This document shows positions 63,290 through 64,000 of a stretch of DNA of 64,000 nt, in pieces. How positions within the stretch are numbered: position 1 is the first letter of the stretch; each line of letters opens with the position of its first letter. The DNA is from Salegentibacter sp. (GTDB taxonomy: Bacteria; Bacteroidota; Bacteroidia; Flavobacteriales; Flavobacteriaceae). The notes under the pieces are model-generated. The model saw only the letters and a list, made by a program, of their open reading frames with translations, did not search any database and was not told the DNA's origin. Position numbers and translations under genes: made by a program. The stretch is taken from assembly GCA_017795085.1 (NCBI GenBank), contig CP051246.1, forward strand, positions 932,514-996,513, written 5' to 3'.

Positions 63290-64000
63290 ATGTTGGTAAA
63301 AGTCTATGGAAGTGCCGTATTTGGGGTAAAGGCAACTACCATCACCGTAGAGGTGAATGTAGATACCGGCATTGCATACCATTTAGTGGGGTTGCCCGAT
63401 AATGCGGTAAAAGAAAGCAGTTACCGCATTACCGCAGCCCTTCAAAATACAGGTTTTAAATTTACGCTTAAGAAAATTATTGTAAATATGGTACCGGCCG
63501 ACCTTCGTAAAGAGGGTTCTGCCTATGACCTTACTTTTGTCCTCGGAATTTTAAGGGCTTCCGGGAAAATTCAAGCTGAAAATATTTCTGAATATCTCAT
63601 AATGGGCGAGCTTTCCTTAGACGGAAGCCTGCAGCCCATTAAAGGAGCTTTGCCTATTGCCATAAAAGCCCGGGAAGAGAGTTTTAAAGGATTATCCTTC
63701 CTAAACAGAACGCTCGCGAAGCGGCTATTGTTGATGGCCTGGAAGTTTACGGTGTTGAAAATATTCTTGAGGTTATCAATTTCTTCGATAAAGATGAGCC
63801 TCTTGAAAAAACCAAAATCAATACCCGCGAAGAATTTTATAAAAACCTCGAAAATCCCGATTTTGATTTTGCCGATGTGAAAGGTCAGGAATCCATTAAA
63901 CCTTGTATGGAAATTGCCGCAGCGGGGGCATAATATCATTCTAGTTGGTCCTCCCGGTTCGGGAAAAATCAGGTTAGCTAAACGCTTACCGAGTATTTTG
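63290..64000 (+). pseudogene. comM: comM/yifB Mg-chelatase-like ATPase, frameshifted and cut by window end
   Basis: ComM/YifB family AAA+ protein (natural-transformation helicase family). The N-terminus is normal: VKVYGSAVFGVKATTITVEV, HLVGLPDNAVKESSYRITAA and IVNMVPADLRKEGSAYDLTF. After FKGL (near 63694) one missing base shifts the frame; the next frame gives ILPKQNAREAAIVDGLEVYG and [19 protein letters not shown] second shift at the G5 run 63924-63928 (a stop TAA at 63931) then gives [20 protein letters not shown]. Walker A is GPPGSGK followed by Ile in place of Thr. Several lesions in one gene suggest decay, though indel or base errors cannot be excluded. Confidence 0.75.

Overview
The window comes from a Bacteroidota genome, most likely a marine Flavobacteriaceae of the Gramella, Salegentibacter or Zunongwangia type. 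The reasons are several SusC/SusD and TonB-dependent receptors with carboxypeptidase-regulatory-like N-termini, Bacteroidota lipobox signal peptides, TAnnTTTG-type -7 promoter elements, the lack of Shine-Dalgarno sequences, and families typical of Flavobacteriia (2TM, DUF5686, DUF2254). I see no rRNA, tRNA, CRISPR array, transposase or integrase gene.

Layout. 1-4.5 kb: the tail of a LuxR-type regulator, then a TonB-dependent receptor and a beta-propeller phytase lipoprotein (probably a phytate or phosphorus acquisition pair). 4.6-6.7 kb: folA, a 2TM protein and a class V aminotransferase. 6.7-10.7 kb: an unrecognised three-gene minus-strand cluster, with a cell-wall hydrolase carrying a peptidoglycan-binding domain followed by two large proteins that appear distantly paralogous. 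This is the best candidate for an undescribed system. 10.9-19.0 kb: minus-strand housekeeping genes (egtD, egtB, a TonB C-terminal protein, thyA, a CNT nucleoside transporter, a bifunctional nuclease, etfA, etfB). 19.3-29.8 kb: pdhB, a DUF5686 outer-membrane protein, ppa, hppA, a umuD-like gene and umuC, yaaA and a uracil-DNA glycosylase-like gene. 29.8-43.1 kb: DUF1456, DUF2254, hsp20, a broken tail-fibre-like gene, uvrB, an ABC exporter pair, an unknown conserved protein, nrdJ and an S41 peptidase.

43.2-62.3 kb is a complete starch/maltodextrin locus joined to glycolysis. On the minus strand lie susC, susD, a susE-like gene and a surface alpha-amylase lipoprotein. On the plus strand lie a LacI-type regulator, an inner-membrane MFS sugar importer, beta-phosphoglucomutase, a GH65 maltose phosphorylase, two further GH13 enzymes, pfkA and gap. 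The inferred pathway is: starch is cut and bound at the surface, oligosaccharides enter through SusC/D, periplasmic GH13 enzymes trim them, maltose is imported by the MFS protein, and phosphorolysis gives glucose plus beta-glucose-1-phosphate. The phosphate ester is then isomerised to glucose-6-phosphate for glycolysis. A BadF-type sugar kinase follows gap and could phosphorylate the free glucose. The window ends inside a comM/yifB gene that carries at least two frameshifts.

Further points of note: a UmuD homologue lacking both catalytic residues; a glycosylase whose homology extends upstream of any ATG to an apparent ATT start; an identical 19-nt sequence upstream of both susC and the maltose transporter; and two families of small dispersed palindromic repeats between genes. 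All functional calls rest on reading the sequence and on recalled family knowledge; no search was run.
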